This document shows positions 14,886 to 29,369 of a stretch of DNA of 64,000 nucleotides, piece after piece. Every line of letters begins with the position of its first letter. Position 1 is the stretch's first letter. The translations under genes were made by a program, and so were the position numbers. Below the pieces are notes generated by a model that was not told the origin of the DNA, ran no database searches, and was given only the letters and a program-made list of their open reading frames with translations. The DNA comes from Hymenopus coronatus (lineage: Eukaryota > Arthropoda > Insecta > Mantodea > Hymenopodidae): positions 94,904,501-94,968,500 of the forward strand of contig CM060883.1 of the NCBI GenBank assembly GCA_030762935.1, read 5' to 3'.

Positions 14886-17800
14886 GATATTCGGTAAATA
14901 AAACTTTTATACAAAACATTTATCTGTTATCTATTTAATGATAATCAAGATAAACATAATGTGTCCCAATCACATGATGTCCTCTAGCTGTTCCGTAAAC
15001 AAACCTTTTATATAAAATTTTAATGTGTTATCACATCATGATAATTAAGATAAACATAATGGCCCTATTCAGATGATGTCCTCCAGCTGTTTGGTAAACA
15101 AACCTTTTATGCAAAATATTGTGTTATCTACATTATGATAATCAAGATAAACATTATGTGTCCCAATCACATGATGTCCTCTAGCTGTTCGGTAAAAAAC
15201 CTTTTATACAAACATTAATCTGTTATCTACATCATGATAATCAAGATAAACATAATGTGTCCCATTCACATGATGTCCTCTAACTGCTGGGCAAACAAAC
15301 CTTTTATACAAAACATAAATGAGTTATCACATCATGATAATCAAGATCATTATGTGACCCATTCACATGATGTCCTGTTACTGTTGGGCAAACAAACCTT
15401 TTATACAAAACATTAATCTGTTATCTACATCATGATATACAAGATAAACATAATGTGTCCCAATCACATGATGTCCTCTAGCTGTTCAGTAAACAAACGT
15501 TTTATACAAAATATTAATCTGTTATCTACATCATGATAATCAAGATAAACATAATCTGTCCCAATCACATGATATCCTCTAGGTGTTCAGTAAACAAACC
15601 TATTATGCAAAACACTAATCTGTTATCTACATCATGATAATCGAGATAAACATAATGTGTGCCATTCACATGATGTCCTCTAGCTGTTCGGTAAGCAAAC
15701 CTTTTATATAAAACATTAATGTGTTATCACATCATGATAATCAAGATAAACATAATGTGTCCTATTCACATGATGTCCTCCAACTGTTTGGTAAACAAAC
15801 CTTTTATACAAAATATTGTGTTATATACATTATGATAATCAACATAAAGATTATGTGTCCCAATCACATGATGTCCTCTAGCTGTTCGGTAAACAAACCT
15901 TTTATACAAAACATTAATCTGTTATCTACATCATGATAATCAAGATAAACATAATGTGTCCCATTCACATGATGCCGTCTAACTGTTGGGCAAACAAACC
16001 TTTTATACAAAACATTAATGTGTTATCACATCATGATAATCAAGATAAACATAATGTGTCCTAATCACATGATGTCTTCTAGCTGTTCGGTAAACAAACC
16101 ATTTATACAAAACCTTAATCTGTTATCAAATCATGATAATCAAAATAAACATAATGTTTCCCATTCACATGATGTCCTCTAACTGTTGAGCAAACAAACC
16201 TTTTATACATAACATTAATCTGTTATCACATCATGATAATCAAGATAAACATAATGTGTCCCATTCACATGATGTCCTCTAGCTGTTCAGTAACAAACCT
16301 TTTATACAAGACGTTAATGTGTTATCCACATCATGGTAGTCAAGATAAACATAATGTGTCCCAATCACATGATCTCTTCTAGCTGTTGGGTAAACAAAGC
16401 TTTTATACAAAACATTAATGTGTTATCACATAATGATAGTCAAGATAAACATAATGTGTCCCAATCACAAAATGTCCTCTAGCTGTTGGGTAACAAACGT
16501 TTTATACAAAACATTAATCTGTTATCTACATCATGATATTCAAGATAAACATAATGGGTCCCATTCACATGATGTCCTCTAGCTGTTCGGTAAACAAATC
16601 TTTTATAAAAATCATTAATATGTTACCACATCATGATAATCAAGATAAAAATAATGTGTCCCCATCACATGATGTCCTCTAGCTGTGCGGTAAACAAACC
16701 TTTTATACATAACATTGTGTTATCTACATCATGCTAATCAAGATAAACATAATGTGTCCCAATCACATGATGTCCTCTAGCTGTTCGGTAAACAAACCTT
16801 TTATACAATACATTAATCTGTTATCACATCATGATAATCAAGATAAACATAATGTATCCCATTCTTATGATGTCCTCTAGCTGTTCAGTAAACAAACATT
16901 TTATATAAAACATTAATGTGTTATCACATCATGATAATCAAGATAAACATAATGTGTCCTTATCACATGATGTCCTCCAGCTGTTTGGTAAACAAACTTT
17001 TTATACAAAATATTAATCTGTTATCTACATCATGATAATCAAGATAAACATAACGTGTCCCAATAGCATGATGTCCTCTAGCTGTTCGGTAAACAAACCT
17101 TTTTACAAAACATTAATGTGTTATCTACAAAATGATAATCAAGATAAACATAATGTGTTCCAATCACAAGATGTTCTCTAGCTGTTCGGTAAACAAACCT
17201 TTTAGACATAACATTAATCTGTTATCTACATCATGATAATGAAGATAAACATAATGTTTTCCAATCACAAGAAGTTCTCTAGCTGTTCGGTAAACAAACC
17301 ATTTATACAAAACATTAATCTGTTATCTATATCAATATAATCAAGATAAACATAATCTGTCCCAATCACATGATATCCTCTAGGTGTTCAGTAAACAAAC
17401 CTTTTATACAAAACACTAATCTGTTATGTACATCATGATAATCGAGATAAACATAATGTGTGCCATTCACAAGATGTCCGCAAGCTGTTCGGTAAACAAA
17501 CCTTTTATATAAAACATTAATGTGTTATCACATCATGATAATCAAGATAAACATAATGTGTCCTATTCACATGATGTCCTCCAGCTGTTTCGTAAACATA
17601 CATTTTATACAAAATATTGTGTTATCTACATTTTGATAATCAAGATCATAATGTGACCCATTTATATGATGTCCTCTAACTGTTGGGCAAACAAACCTTT
17701 TATACAAACATTAATCTGTTATCTACATCATGATAATCAAGATAAACATAAAGTGTCCCATTCACATGATTTCCTTTAACTGCTGGGCAAACAAAGCTTT

Positions 17801-19784
17801 TATACAAAACATAAATGTTTTATCACATCATGATAATCAAGATCATAATATGATCCATTCACATGATGTCCTCTAACTTTTGGGCAAACAAACCTTTTAT
17901 ACAGAACATTAATCTGTTATCTACATCATAATCAAGATAAACCTAATGTGTCCCAATCACATGATGTCCTCTAACTGTTGGGCAAACAAACCTTTTATAC
18001 AAAACATTAATCCGTTATCTACATCATGATAATCAAGATAAACATAATGTGTCCCAATCACATGATGTCCTCTAACTGTTCAGTAAACAAACCTTTTATA
18101 CAAAACATTAATCTGTAATATACATCATGATAATCAAGATCAATATAATGTGTCCAAATCACATGATGTTCTATAGCTGTTCGGTAAACAATACTTTTAT
18201 ACAAAACATTAATCTGTTATCTACATCATGATAATCCAGATAAACATAACGTGTTCCAATCAAATGATGTCCTCTAGCTGTTTGGTAAACAAGCCTTTTA
18301 TACAAAAGATTAATGTGTTATCACATCATGATAGTCAAGTAAATCATAATGTGTCCCATTCACTTGTTGTCCTCTACCTGTTCGGTAAACAAACCTTTTA
18401 TACAAATAATTAATGTGTTATCTACATCATGATAATCAAGATAAACATAATGTGTCCTATTCACATGATGTCCTCTAGCTGTTCGGTAAACAAACCTTTT
18501 ATACAAAACATTAATCTGTTATCTACATAATGATAATCAAGATAACATAATGTGTCCCAATCACATGATGTCCTCTAGCTGTTCGGTAAACAAACCTTTT
18601 ATGCAAAATATTGTGTTATCTACATCATGCTAATCAAGATAAACATAATGTGTCCCAATCACATCGTGTCCTCTAGCTGTTCGGTAAACAAACCTTTTAT
18701 ACAAAACCTTAATCTGCTATACAAATCATGATAATCAAGAGAAACATAATGTGTCCCATTCACATGATGTCCTCTAACTGTTGGGCAAACAAACTTTTAT
18801 ACAAAACATTAAGGTGTTATCACATCATGATAATCAAGATCATAATGTGACCCATTCACATGATGTCCTCTAACTTTTGGGAAAACAAATCTTTTATACA
18901 AAACATTAATCTGTTATCTACATCATGATAATCAAGATAAACATAATGTGTCGCAATCACATTATGTCCTCTAGCTGTTCAGTAAACAAACCTTTTATAC
19001 AAAACATTAATCTGTTATATACATCATGATAATCAAGATCAATATAATGTGTCCAAATCACATGATATTCTCTAGATGTTCGGTAAACAATTCTTTTATA
19101 CAAAACATTAATCTGTTATTTACATCATGATAATCCAGATTAACATAACGTGTTCCAATCAAATGATGTCCTCTAGCTGTTTGGTAAACAAGCCTTTTAT
19201 ACAAAAGATTAATGTGTTATCACATCATGATAGTCAAGATAAACATAACGTGTACCAATCACATAATGTCCTCTAGCTGTGCGGTAAACAAACCTTTTAT
19301 ACAAAACATTTATCTGTTATCTACATAATGATAATCAAGATAAACATAATGTGTCAAATTCACATGTTGTCCTCAACCTGTTCGGTAAACAAACCTTTTA
19401 TACAAAAAACTAATGTGTTATCGACATCATGATAATCAAGATAAACATAATGTGTCCCATTCAGATGATGTCCTCTAGCTGTTCGGTAAATAAACCTTTT
19501 ATACAAAACATTAATCTGTTATCTACTTAATGATAATCAAGATAAACATAATGTGTCCCAATCACATCATGTCCTCTAGCTGTTCGATAAAAAACCTTTT
19601 ATACAAACATTAATCTGTTATCTACATCATGATAATCAAGATAAACATAATGTGTCCCATTCACATGATGTCCTCTAACTGCTGGGCAAACAAACCTTTT
19701 ATACAAAACATTAATGAGTTATCACATCATGATAATCAAGATCATAATGTGACCCATTCACATGATGTCCTGTTACTGTTGGTC
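14886..19784 (+). repeat. Diverged segment of the 101-bp satellite
   Basis: Same satellite and orientation, but clearly less similar to blocks A-C. Runs of units resemble parts of those blocks in the same order: 15961-16700 resembles 3181-3900, and 16860-17460 resembles 4260-5060. Substitutions and missing units interrupt the match. It looks like an older block now surrounded by recently homogenised ones. Confidence 0.75.
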
Positions 19785-22700
19785 AAACAAACCTTTTATA
19801 CAAAACATTAATCTGTTATCTACATCATGATAATCAAGATAAACATAATGTGTCCCAATCACATGATGTCCTCTAGCTGTTCAGTAAACAAACCTTTTAC
19901 ACAAATTATTAATCTGTTATCTACATCATGATAATCAAGATAAACATAGTCTGTCCCAATCATATGATATCCTCTAGGTGTTCAGTAAACAAACCTTTAA
20001 CGCAAAACACTAATCTGTTATCTATATCATGATAATCGAGATAAACATAATGTGTGCCATTCACATGATGTCCTCTAGCTGTTCGGTAAACAAACCTTTT
20101 ATATAAAACATTAATGTGTTATCACATCATGATAATCAAGATAAACATAATGTGTCCTATTCACACGATGTCCTCCAGCTGTTTGGTAAACAAACCTTTT
20201 ATACAAAATATTGAGTTATCTACATTATGATAATCAACATAAACATTATGTGTCCCAATCACATGATGTCCTCTAGCTGTTCGGTAAACAAACCTTTTAT
20301 ACAAAACATTAATCTGTTATCTACATCATGATAATCAAGATAAACATAATCTGTCCCATTCACATGATGCCCTCTAACTGTTGGGCAAACAAAGCTTTTA
20401 TACAAAACATTAATCTGTTATCTACATCATGATAATCAAGATAAACATAATGTGTCCTATTCAAATGATGTCCTCCAGCTGTTTGGTAAACAAACCTTTT
20501 ATACAAAATATTGTGTTATCTACATTATGATAATCAAGATAAACATTATGTGTCCCAGTCACATGATGTCCTCTAGCTGTTCGGTAAACAAACCTTTTAT
20601 ACAAACATTAATCTGTTATCTACATCATGAAAATCAAGATAAACATAATGTGTCCCATTCACATGATGTCCTCTAACTGCTGGGCAAACAAACCTTTTAT
20701 ACAAAACATTAATGTGTTAGCACATCATGATAATCAAGATCATAATGTGACCCATTAACATGATGTCCTCTAACTGTTGGGCAAACAAACCTTTTATACA
20801 AAACATTAATCTGTTATCTACATCATAATCAAGATAAACATAATTTGTCCCAATCACATGATGTCCTCTTACTGTTGGGCAAACAAACCTTTTATACAAA
20901 ACATTAATCTGTTATCTACATCATGATAATCAAGATAAACATAATGTGTCCTAATCACATGATGTCCTCTAGCTGTTCAGTAAAGAAACCGTTTATACAA
21001 AACACTAATCTGTTATCTACATCATGATAACCAAGATTAATATAATGTGTCCAAATCACATGATGTTCTCTAGCTGTTCGGAAAATAAACCTTTTATACG
21101 AAACATTAATCTGTTATCTACATCATGATAATCCAGATAAAAATAACGTGTTCCAATCAAATGATGTCCTGTAGCTGTTTGGTAAACAAGCCTTTTATAC
21201 AAAACATTAATGTGTTATCACATTATGATAGTCAAGATAAACATAACGTGTACCAATCACATGATGTCCTCTAGCTGTTCGGTAAACAAACCTTTTATAC
21301 ACATTATTTATCTGTTATCTACGTCATGATAATCAAGATAAACATAATGTGTCCCATTCACATGATGTCCTCTAGCTGTTCGGTAAACAAACCTTTTATA
21401 CAAAACGTTAATGTGTTATCCACATCATGATTATCAAGATAAATATAATGTGTCCGAATCACGTGATGTCCTCTAGCTGTTCGGTAAACAAACCTTTTTA
21501 TACCAAACATTAATCTGTTATCTACATCATGATAATCAAGATAAACGTAATGTGTCTCATTCACATGATGTCCTCTAGCTGTTCAGTAAACAAACCTTTT
21601 ATGCAAAACATTAATGTGTTATCTACATCATGATAATCAAGATAAGCATAATGTGTCCTATTCACTTGATGTCCTCCAGCTGTTTGGTAAACAAATCTTT
21701 TATACAAAATATTGTGTTATATACATTATGATAATCAAGATAAACATTATGTGTCCCAATCACATGATGTCCTCTAGCTGTTCGGTAGACAAACCTTTTA
21801 TACAAACATTCATCTGTTATCTACATCATGATAATCAAGATAAACATGTGTCCCATTCACATGATGTCCTCTAACTGCTGGGCAAACAAAGCTTTTATAC
21901 AAAACATTAATCTGTTATCTACATCATGATAATCAAGATAAACATAATGTGTCCTAATCACATGATGTCCTCTAGCTTTTCAGTAAACAAACCGTTTATA
22001 CAAAACACTAATCTGTTATCTCATCATGATAATCAAGATCATAATGGGACCCATTCACATGATGTCCTCTAAATGTTGGGCAAACAAACCTTTTATACAA
22101 AACATTAATCTGTTATCTACATCATAATCAAGATAAACATAATTTGTCCCAATCACATGATGTCCTCTAACTGTTGGGCAAAGAAACCTTTTGTACAAAA
22201 CATTAATCTGTTATCTACATCATGATAATCAAGATAAACATAATGTGTCCCAATAACATGATGTCCTCTAGCTGTTCAGTAAACAAACCTTTTATACAAA
22301 ATATTAATCTGTTATCTACATCATGATAATCAAGATAAATATAATGTGTCCTAATAACATGATGTCCTCTAGCTGTTCGGTAAACAAACCTTTTATACAA
22401 AACATTAATGTGTTATCTACATCACGATAATCAAGATAAACTTAATGTGTCCCAATCACATGATGTCCTCTAGCTGTTCAGCAAACAAAACTTTTATACA
22501 AAACATTAATCTGTTATCTACATCATGATAATCAAAATAAACATAACGTGTCCCAATTACATGATGTCCTCTAGTTGTTTGGTAACAAACATTTTATACA
22601 AAACATTAATCTCTTTTCTACACTATGATAATCAAGATAAACATAATGTGTCCCAATCACATGATGTCCTCTAGCTGTTTGGTAAACAAAACTTTTTTAC

Positions 22701-25700
22701 AAAACATTAATGTGTTATCTACATCATGATAATCAAGATAAACATAATGTGCTCCATTCACATGATGTCTTCTAGCTGTTCAGTAAACAAACCTTTTATA
22801 CAAAATATTAATGTGTTATCTATAGCATGATAATCAAGATAAACATTATGTGTCCCATTCACATGATGTCCTCTAGCTGTTCGGTAAACAAACCTTTTAT
22901 ACAAAACCTTAATCTGCTATACAAATCATGATAATCAAGAGAAACATAATGTGTCCCATTCACATGATGTCCTCTAACTGTTGGGCAAACAAACCTTTTA
23001 TACAAAACATTAATGTGTTATCACATCATGCTAATCAGGATAAACATAATGTGTCCTAATCACATGATGTCTTCTAGCTGTTCGGTAAACAAACCATTTA
23101 TACAAAACCTTAATCTGTTATCAAATCATGATAATCAAGATAAATATAATGTTACCCATTCACATGATGTCCTCTAACTGTTGGGCAAACAAACCTTTTA
23201 TACACAACATTAATCTGTTATCACATCATGATAATCAAGATAAAAATAATGTGTCCCATTCACATGATGTCCTCTAGCTGTTCAGTAACAAACCTTTTAT
23301 ACAAGACGTTAATGTGTTATCCACATCATGGTAGTAAAGATAAACATAATGTGTCCCAATCACATGATCTCCTCTAGCTGTTGGGTAAACAAACCTTTTA
23401 TACAAAACATTAATGTGTTATCACATAATGATAGTCAAGATAAACATAATGTGTCCCAATCACATAATGTCCTCTAGCTGTTGGGTAACAAACGTTTTAT
23501 ACAAAACATTAATCTGTTATCTACATCATAATAATCAAGATAAACATAATGTGCTCCATTAACATGATGTCCTCTAGCTGTTCAGTAAACAAACCTTTTG
23601 TACAAAAAATTAATGTGTTATCTACATCATGATATTCAAGATAAACATAATGGGTCCCATTCACATGATGTCCTCTAGCTGTTCGGTAAACACATCTTTT
23701 ATACAAATCATTAATATGTTACCACATCATGATAATCAAAATAAAAATAATGTGTCCCAATCACATGATGTCCTCTAGTTGTTCGGTAAACAAACCTTTT
23801 ATGCAAAACATTGTGTTATCTACATCATGCTAATCAAGATAAACATAATGTGTCCCAATCACATGATGTCCTCTAGCTGTTCGGTAAACAAATCTATTAT
23901 ACAATACATTAATCTGTTATCACATCATGATAATCAAGATAAACATAATGTGTCCCATTCACATGATGTCCTCTAACTGTTGGGCAAACAAACCTATTAT
24001 ACAAAACATTAATCTGTTATCACATCATAATAATCAAGATAAAAATAATGTATCCCATTCTCATGATGTCCTCTAGCTGTTCAGTAAACAAACATTTTAT
24101 ATAAAACATTAATGTGTTATCACATCATGATAATCAAGATAAACATAATGAGTCCTTATGACATGATGTCCTCCAGCTGTTTGGTAAACAAACTTTTTAT
24201 ACAAAATATTAATCTGTTATCTACATCATGATAATCAAGATAAACATAATGTGTCCTTATGACATGATGTCCTCCAGCTGTTTGGTAAACAAACTTTTTA
24301 TACAAAATATTAATCTGTTATCTACATCATGATAATCAAGGTAAACATAATGTGTCCTTATGACATGATGTCCTCCAGCTGTTTGGTAAACAAACTTTTT
24401 ATACAAAATATTAATCTGTTATCTACATCATGATAATCAAGATAAACATAACGTGTCCCAATCACATGATGTCCTCTAGCTGTTCGGTAAACAAAGCTTT
24501 TTTTACAAAACATTAATCTGTTATCTACATCATGATAATCAAGATAACCATAATGTGTTCCAATCACAAGATGTCCTCTAGCTGTTCGGTAAACAAACCT
24601 TTTATACATAACATTAATCTGTTATCTACATCATGATAATGAAGATAAACATAATGTGTTCCAATCACAAGAAGTTCTTTAGCTGTTCGGTAAACAAACC
24701 ATTTATACAAAACATTAATCTGTTATCTATAACAATATAATCAAGATAAACATAATCTGTCCCAATCACATGATATCCTCTAGGTGTTCAGTAAACAAAC
24801 CTTTTATACAAAACACTAATCTGTTATCTACATCATGAAAATCGAGATAAACATAATGTGTGCCATTCACATGATGTCCTCAAGCTGTTCGGTAAACAAA
24901 CCTTTTATATAAAACATTAATGTGTTATCACATCATGACAATCAAGATAAACACAATGTGTCCTATTCACATGATGTCCTCCAGCTGTTTGGTAAACAAA
25001 CATTTTATACAAAATATTGTGTTATCTACATAATGATAATCAAGATAAACATTATGTGTCCCAATAACATGATGTCCTCTAGCTGTTCGGTAAACAAACC
25101 TTTTATACAAACATTAATCTGTTATCTACATCATGATAATCAAGATAAACATAATGTGTCCCATTCACATGATGTCCTCTAACTGCTGGGCAAACAAAGT
25201 TTTTATACAAAACATTAATGTGTTATCACATCATGATAATCAAGATCATAATGTGACCCATTCACATGATGTCCTCTAACTTTTGGGCAAACAAACCTTT
25301 TATACAAAACATTAATCTGTTATCTACATCATAATCAAGATAAATATAAAGTGTCCCAATCACATGATGTCCTCTAACTGTTGGGCAAACAAACCTTTTA
25401 TACAAAACATTAATCTGTTATCTACATCATGATAATCAAGATAAACATAATGTGTGCCAATCACATGATGTCCTCTAGCTGTTCAGTAAACAAACCTTTT
25501 ATACAAAACATTAATCTGTTATATACATCATGATAATCAAGATCAATATAATGTGTCCAAATCACATGATGTTCTCTAGCTGTTCCGTAAACAATACTTT
25601 TATACAAAACATTAATCTGTTATCTACATCATGATAATCCAGATAAACATAACGTGTTCCAGTCAAATGATGTCCTCTAGCTGTTTGGTAAACAAGCCTT

Positions 25701-27940
25701 TTATACAAAAGATTAATGTGTTATCACATCATGATAGTCAAGATAAACATAACGTGTACCAATCACATAATGTCCTCTAGCTGTTCGGTAAACAAACCTT
25801 TTATACAAAACATTTATATGTTATCTACATAATGATATTCAAGATAAACATAATGTGTCCCATTCACATGTTGTCCTCTACCTGTTCGTTAAACAAACCA
25901 TTTATACAAAAAATTAATGTGTTATCTACATCATGATAATCAAGATAAACATAATGTGTCCCATTCAAATGATGTCCTCTATCTGTTCGGTAAACAAACC
26001 TTTTATACAAAACATTAATCTGATATCTACATCATGATAATCCAGATAAACATAACGTGTTCCAATCAAATGATGTCCTCTAGCTGTTTGGTAAACAAGC
26101 ATTTTATACAAAAGATTAATGTGTTATCACATCATGATAGTCAAGATAAACATAACGTGTACCAATCACATAATGTCCTCTAGCTGTTTGGTAAACAAAC
26201 CTTTTATACAAAACATTTATCTGTTATCTACATAATGATAATCAAGATAAACATAATGTGTCCCATTCACATGTTGTCCTCTACCTGTTCGGTAAACAAA
26301 CCTTTTATACAAAAAATTAATGTGTTATCTACATCATGATAATCAAGATAGACATAATGTGTCCCATTCACATGATGTCCTCTAGCTGTTCGGTAAACAA
26401 ACCTTTTATACAAAACATTAATCTGTTATCTACTTAATGATAATCAAGATAAACATAATGTGTCCCAATCACATGATGTCCTCTAGCTGTTCGGTAAACA
26501 AACCTTTTATGCAAAATATTGTGTTATCTACATCATGCTAATCAAGATAAACATAATGTGTCCCAATCACATCATGTCCCCTAGCTGTTCGGTAAACAAA
26601 CCTTTTATACCAAATATTAATCTGTTACCACATCATGATAATCAAGATAAACATAATGTGACACATTCACATTATGTCCTCTAACTGTTGGGCAAACAAA
26701 CCTTTTATACAAAACATTAAGGTGTTATCACATCGTGATAATCAAGATCATAATGTGACCCATTCACATGATGTCCTCTACTGTTGGGAAAACATATCTT
26801 TTATACAAAACATTAATCTGTTATCTACATCATGATAATCAAGATAAACATAATGTGTCCCAATCACATGATGTCCTCTTTCTGTTCCGTAAACAAACCT
26901 TTTATATAAAACATTAATGTGTTATCACACCATGATAATTAAGATAAACATAATGTGCCCTATTCACATGATGTCCTCCAGCTGTTTGGTAAACAAACCT
27001 TTTATACAAAATATTGTGTTATCTACATTATGATAATCAAGATAAACATTATGTGTCCCAATCACATGATGTCCTCTAGCGGTTCGGTATACAAATCTTT
27101 TATACAAATATTAATCTGTTATCTACATCATGATAATCAAGATCATAATGTGACCCATTCACATGATTTCCTCTAACTGTTGGGCAAACAAACCTTTTAT
27201 ACAAAACATTAATCTGTTATCTATATCATAATGAAGATAAACATAACGTGTCCCAATCACATGATGTCCTCTAGCTGTTCGGTAAACAAAGCTTTTTTTA
27301 CAAAACATTAATCTGTTATCTACATCATGATAATCAAGATAACCATAATGTGTTCCAATCACATGATGTCCTCTAGCTGTTCAGTAAACAAACCTTTTAT
27401 ACAAATCATTAATCTGTTATCTACATCATGATAATCAAGATAAATATAATGTATCCAAATCACATGATGTCCTCTAACCGTTTGGTAAACAAACCTTTTA
27501 TACAAAACATTAATCTGTTATCTACATCATGATAATCAAGATAAACATAATGTGCCCCAATCACGTGAAGTCCTTTAGCTGTTCGGTAAACAAACCTTTT
27601 ATACAAAACATTAATGTGTTATCTACATCATGATAATCAAGATAAACATAATGTGTCCCATTCACATGATGTCCTCTAACTGCTGGGCAAACAAACCTTT
27701 TATACAAAACATTAATGTGTTATCACATCATGATAATCAAGATAAACATAATGTGTCCCAATCACATGGTGTCCTCTAGCTGTTCGGTAACAAACCTTTT
27801 ATACAAAACATTGTGTTATCTATATCATGATAATCAAGATAAACATAATATGTCCCAATCACATGATGTCCTCTAGCTGTTCAGTAAACAAAAGTTTTAT
27901 ATAAAACATTAATGTGCTATCTACATAATGATAATCAAGA
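19785..27940 (+). repeat. Higher-order block C of the 101-bp satellite
   Basis: Matches 1-7730 at a constant offset of 19,784 bp up to about 4615/24399. One extra base then shifts the offset to 19,785, and four extra units near 26020 shift it to about 20,189. Before about 4530 the match to block A is almost perfect. After it, differences become frequent. The match ends near 27940, and one or two ordinary units finish the array. Confidence 0.9.
26020..26422 (+). repeat. Four-unit insertion specific to block C
   Basis: About 403-405 bp absent from blocks A and B. It repeats the four preceding units: the rare variant AATCCAGATAAACATAACG occurs at about 25635 and again at about 26038, each followed by GATAGTCAAG and CACATAATGTCC units. 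The two copies differ at several bases, so the duplication is not the newest event. Confidence 0.75.
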
Positions 27941-28265
27941 TAATCATAATGTGTCCCAATCACATGATGTCCTCTAGCTGTTCAGTAAACAAACCTTTTA
28001 CACAAAACATTAATGTGTTATCTACATCATGATAATCAAGATAAACATAAACAGAATCAGTGTTTGTACTAGCTTCCTTGTAAGCAAAACGGAAATAAGA
28101 AAATCCACAGGCTAAGGCGATAGTTGCGTCCTTTAACAGCTGGTCGCTGTGTGAAAATATTGCTTTCCAGAACTAAACAAAGGACAAACAAGATATCTTC
28201 CCGTTTGAAAAAAACTTTAAGTGCTAAAATTGAATCCAATAACTCGTAATATCTCGAAAACGGTT

Positions 28266-28272
<7 letters not shown>

Positions 28273-28300
<28 letters not shown>
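28273..28300 (+). repeat. Poly(A) tract of 28 A
   Basis: Homopolymer inside element X copy 1. Copy 3 has a 28-A run at 34734-34761, but because that copy is inverted the run is on the opposite strand of X and at a different internal position. The runs are therefore not a shared poly(A) tail. Confidence 0.9.
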
Positions 28301-28301
<1 letters not shown>

Positions 28302-28633
28302 ACTTTACAAAAATTTTGTGTTTTAATGAGATTTACATTTTTTGGGTAGTAAGTTTTTGTATGCCTCTTACGGTTTGCCAGTTATATAAAAGTCGCCAGA
28401 ACGAAGAGGTCTTCAGAGCTATTCCCAGAAAGTCCAAGATATACATTTCATTTGTCAAAGCTTAATCAAAATCGTTATCCATTTTTGAGAAAATCAAAAT
28501 TTTCTAAAAATGTTCCATGCAAAGGGTAGTTGGGGTTTGGGGGATTTTCGTGAAAATCTTCGTGTCGCATTCATAAAAGATACCAAGTTTGGTATTTAAC
28601 GATCTTTTCGTTTTTGAGCTATGCGGCCAATAG

Positions 28634-28669
28634 ACACACACACACACACACACACACATACACACACAC
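28634..28669 (+). repeat. (CA)n microsatellite in element X copy 1
   Basis: Mostly perfect CA repeat with one ACATAC interruption, between GGCCAATAG and CGTATTCATTTTTC. The same dinucleotide tract occupies the same place in X copies 3 (34350-34418) and 5 (58740-58766). It is the ancestral state of the position that carries 21.5 kb of repeats in copy 4. Confidence 0.9.
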
Positions 28670-28802
28670 GTATTCATTTTTCTAAAAAATTGTTTTTATT
28701 CAGAGGGTCTCAAAACATGTATTTCCTTTGAAATCTCGAAATCTAATTTTGGGTGCAATACGATACCTTCGCTACAGTACCATGTACAGTCGTGGAAATA
28801 AT

Positions 28803-29212
28803 GAGCGCTGTAACCTCTTAAGTGTCGCTTCGGCCTCACGGAATCACACGAAGTTATAGAAGCTGGGTTCACACGTGCACGTGCACCATGTCACAAAACA
28901 TGATTGAGCGCTGTAACCTTTAAGTGTCGCTTCGGCCTCACGGAATCACACGAAGTTATAGAAGCTGGGTTCACACGTGCACGTGCACCATGCCACAAAA
29001 CATGATTGAGCGCTGTAACCTTTAAGTGTCGCTTTGGCCTCACGGAATCACACGAAGTTACACAAGCTGGGTTCACACGTGCACGTGCACCATGTCACAA
29101 AACATGATTGAGCGCTGTAACCTCTAAGTGTCGCTTCGGCCTCACGGAATCACACGAACTTACACAAGCTTGGTTTACACGGGCACGTGCACAATGCCAC
29201 AAAACATGCTTT
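28803..29212 (+). repeat. Four-copy 102-bp tandem repeat
   Basis: Four units start with GAGCGCTGTAACC at 28803, 28906, 29008 and 29110 (spacing 103, 102, 102). Each contains GTGTCGCTTCGGCCTCACGG, CACACGAAGTTA and the perfect palindrome GTGCACGTGCAC. The last unit is more diverged (ACGGGCACGTGCAC). It is GC-richer than its surroundings and directly follows element X copy 1. The minus-strand open frame of 61 codons across two units only reflects the period being divisible by three. The sequence is unrelated to the main satellite despite the similar period. Confidence 0.93.
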
Positions 29213-29369
29213 TATACAGCGAGGTAAGACATAGCTTATTGCTTCATAAAGGAAATAGCAACCAGAGAACATCAAAATAACTGTTTTTCGCTAACATGCA
29301 TAGAAACACTAAAAACCTTGATAGTCGAGCTGTCCGCTACAGTTCTTTATAAACAGGGAAAATAGTACT
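29213..29369. other. Unassigned low-copy spacer
   Basis: About 160 bp between the 102-bp repeats and the tRNA-like segment. No open frame, repeat or motif was recognised. Confidence 0.4.

Larger units (their letters stand above)
1..28050 (+). repeat. 101-bp AT-rich satellite array (about 277 units)
   Basis: Head-to-tail repeat of about 101 bp covering the whole interval in one orientation. Each unit carries the landmarks AAACAAACCTTTTATACAAA, CATCATGATAATCAAGATAA and CACATGATGTCCTCTAGCTG in that order. Length variants come from small deletions: TTATCACATC for TTATCTACATC (99 bp), AATATTGTGTTATC, which loses several bases, and AAGATCATAATG, which lacks part of the AAACATAA block. Three unit classes differ before AAACAAAC: CTGTTCGGT/CAGT, CTGTTGGGC and CTGTTTGGT. 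The open frames of 60-90 codons recur with the repeat and encode nothing recognisable. The left end lies outside the window. The right end is at 28050, where the last unit passes into dispersed element X. Confidence 0.97.
28051..28800 (+). repeat. Dispersed element X, copy 1
   Basis: Unclassified interspersed repeat seen at least seven times here. In order: CTTCCTTGTAAGC (28069), an AT-rich stretch with 28 A (28273-28300), AAGTTTTTGTATGCCTCTTA (28348), AATCAAAATCGTTATCC, CCATGCAAAGGGTAGTTGGG, TTCGTGTCGCATTC, CCAAGTTTGGTATTTAACG, a (CA)n tract at 28634-28669, then AAAACATGTATTTCC and ATTTTGGGTGCAATACGATACC. It begins exactly where the satellite ends. No coding sequence was found. The class is unknown. 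A non-autonomous element with an internal microsatellite, such as DINE-like Helitrons, is one possibility. Confidence 0.8.

Noticed and set aside
1..28050. Dozens of open frames of 60-90 codons in the 101-bp satellite, some recurring identically
   Set aside because: They follow the repeat unit, occur on both strands, recur because blocks are duplicated, and show no domain, start context or codon pattern.
1..28050. Calling the 101-bp satellite a centromere
   Set aside because: Large size and higher-order blocks are compatible with it, but nothing in the sequence shows centromere function. It would need CENH3 ChIP or chromosome FISH.
28273..28300. Poly(A) run as the 3' end of a retroposon
   Set aside because: It lies inside element X with X sequence on both sides, and other copies lack it at this position.
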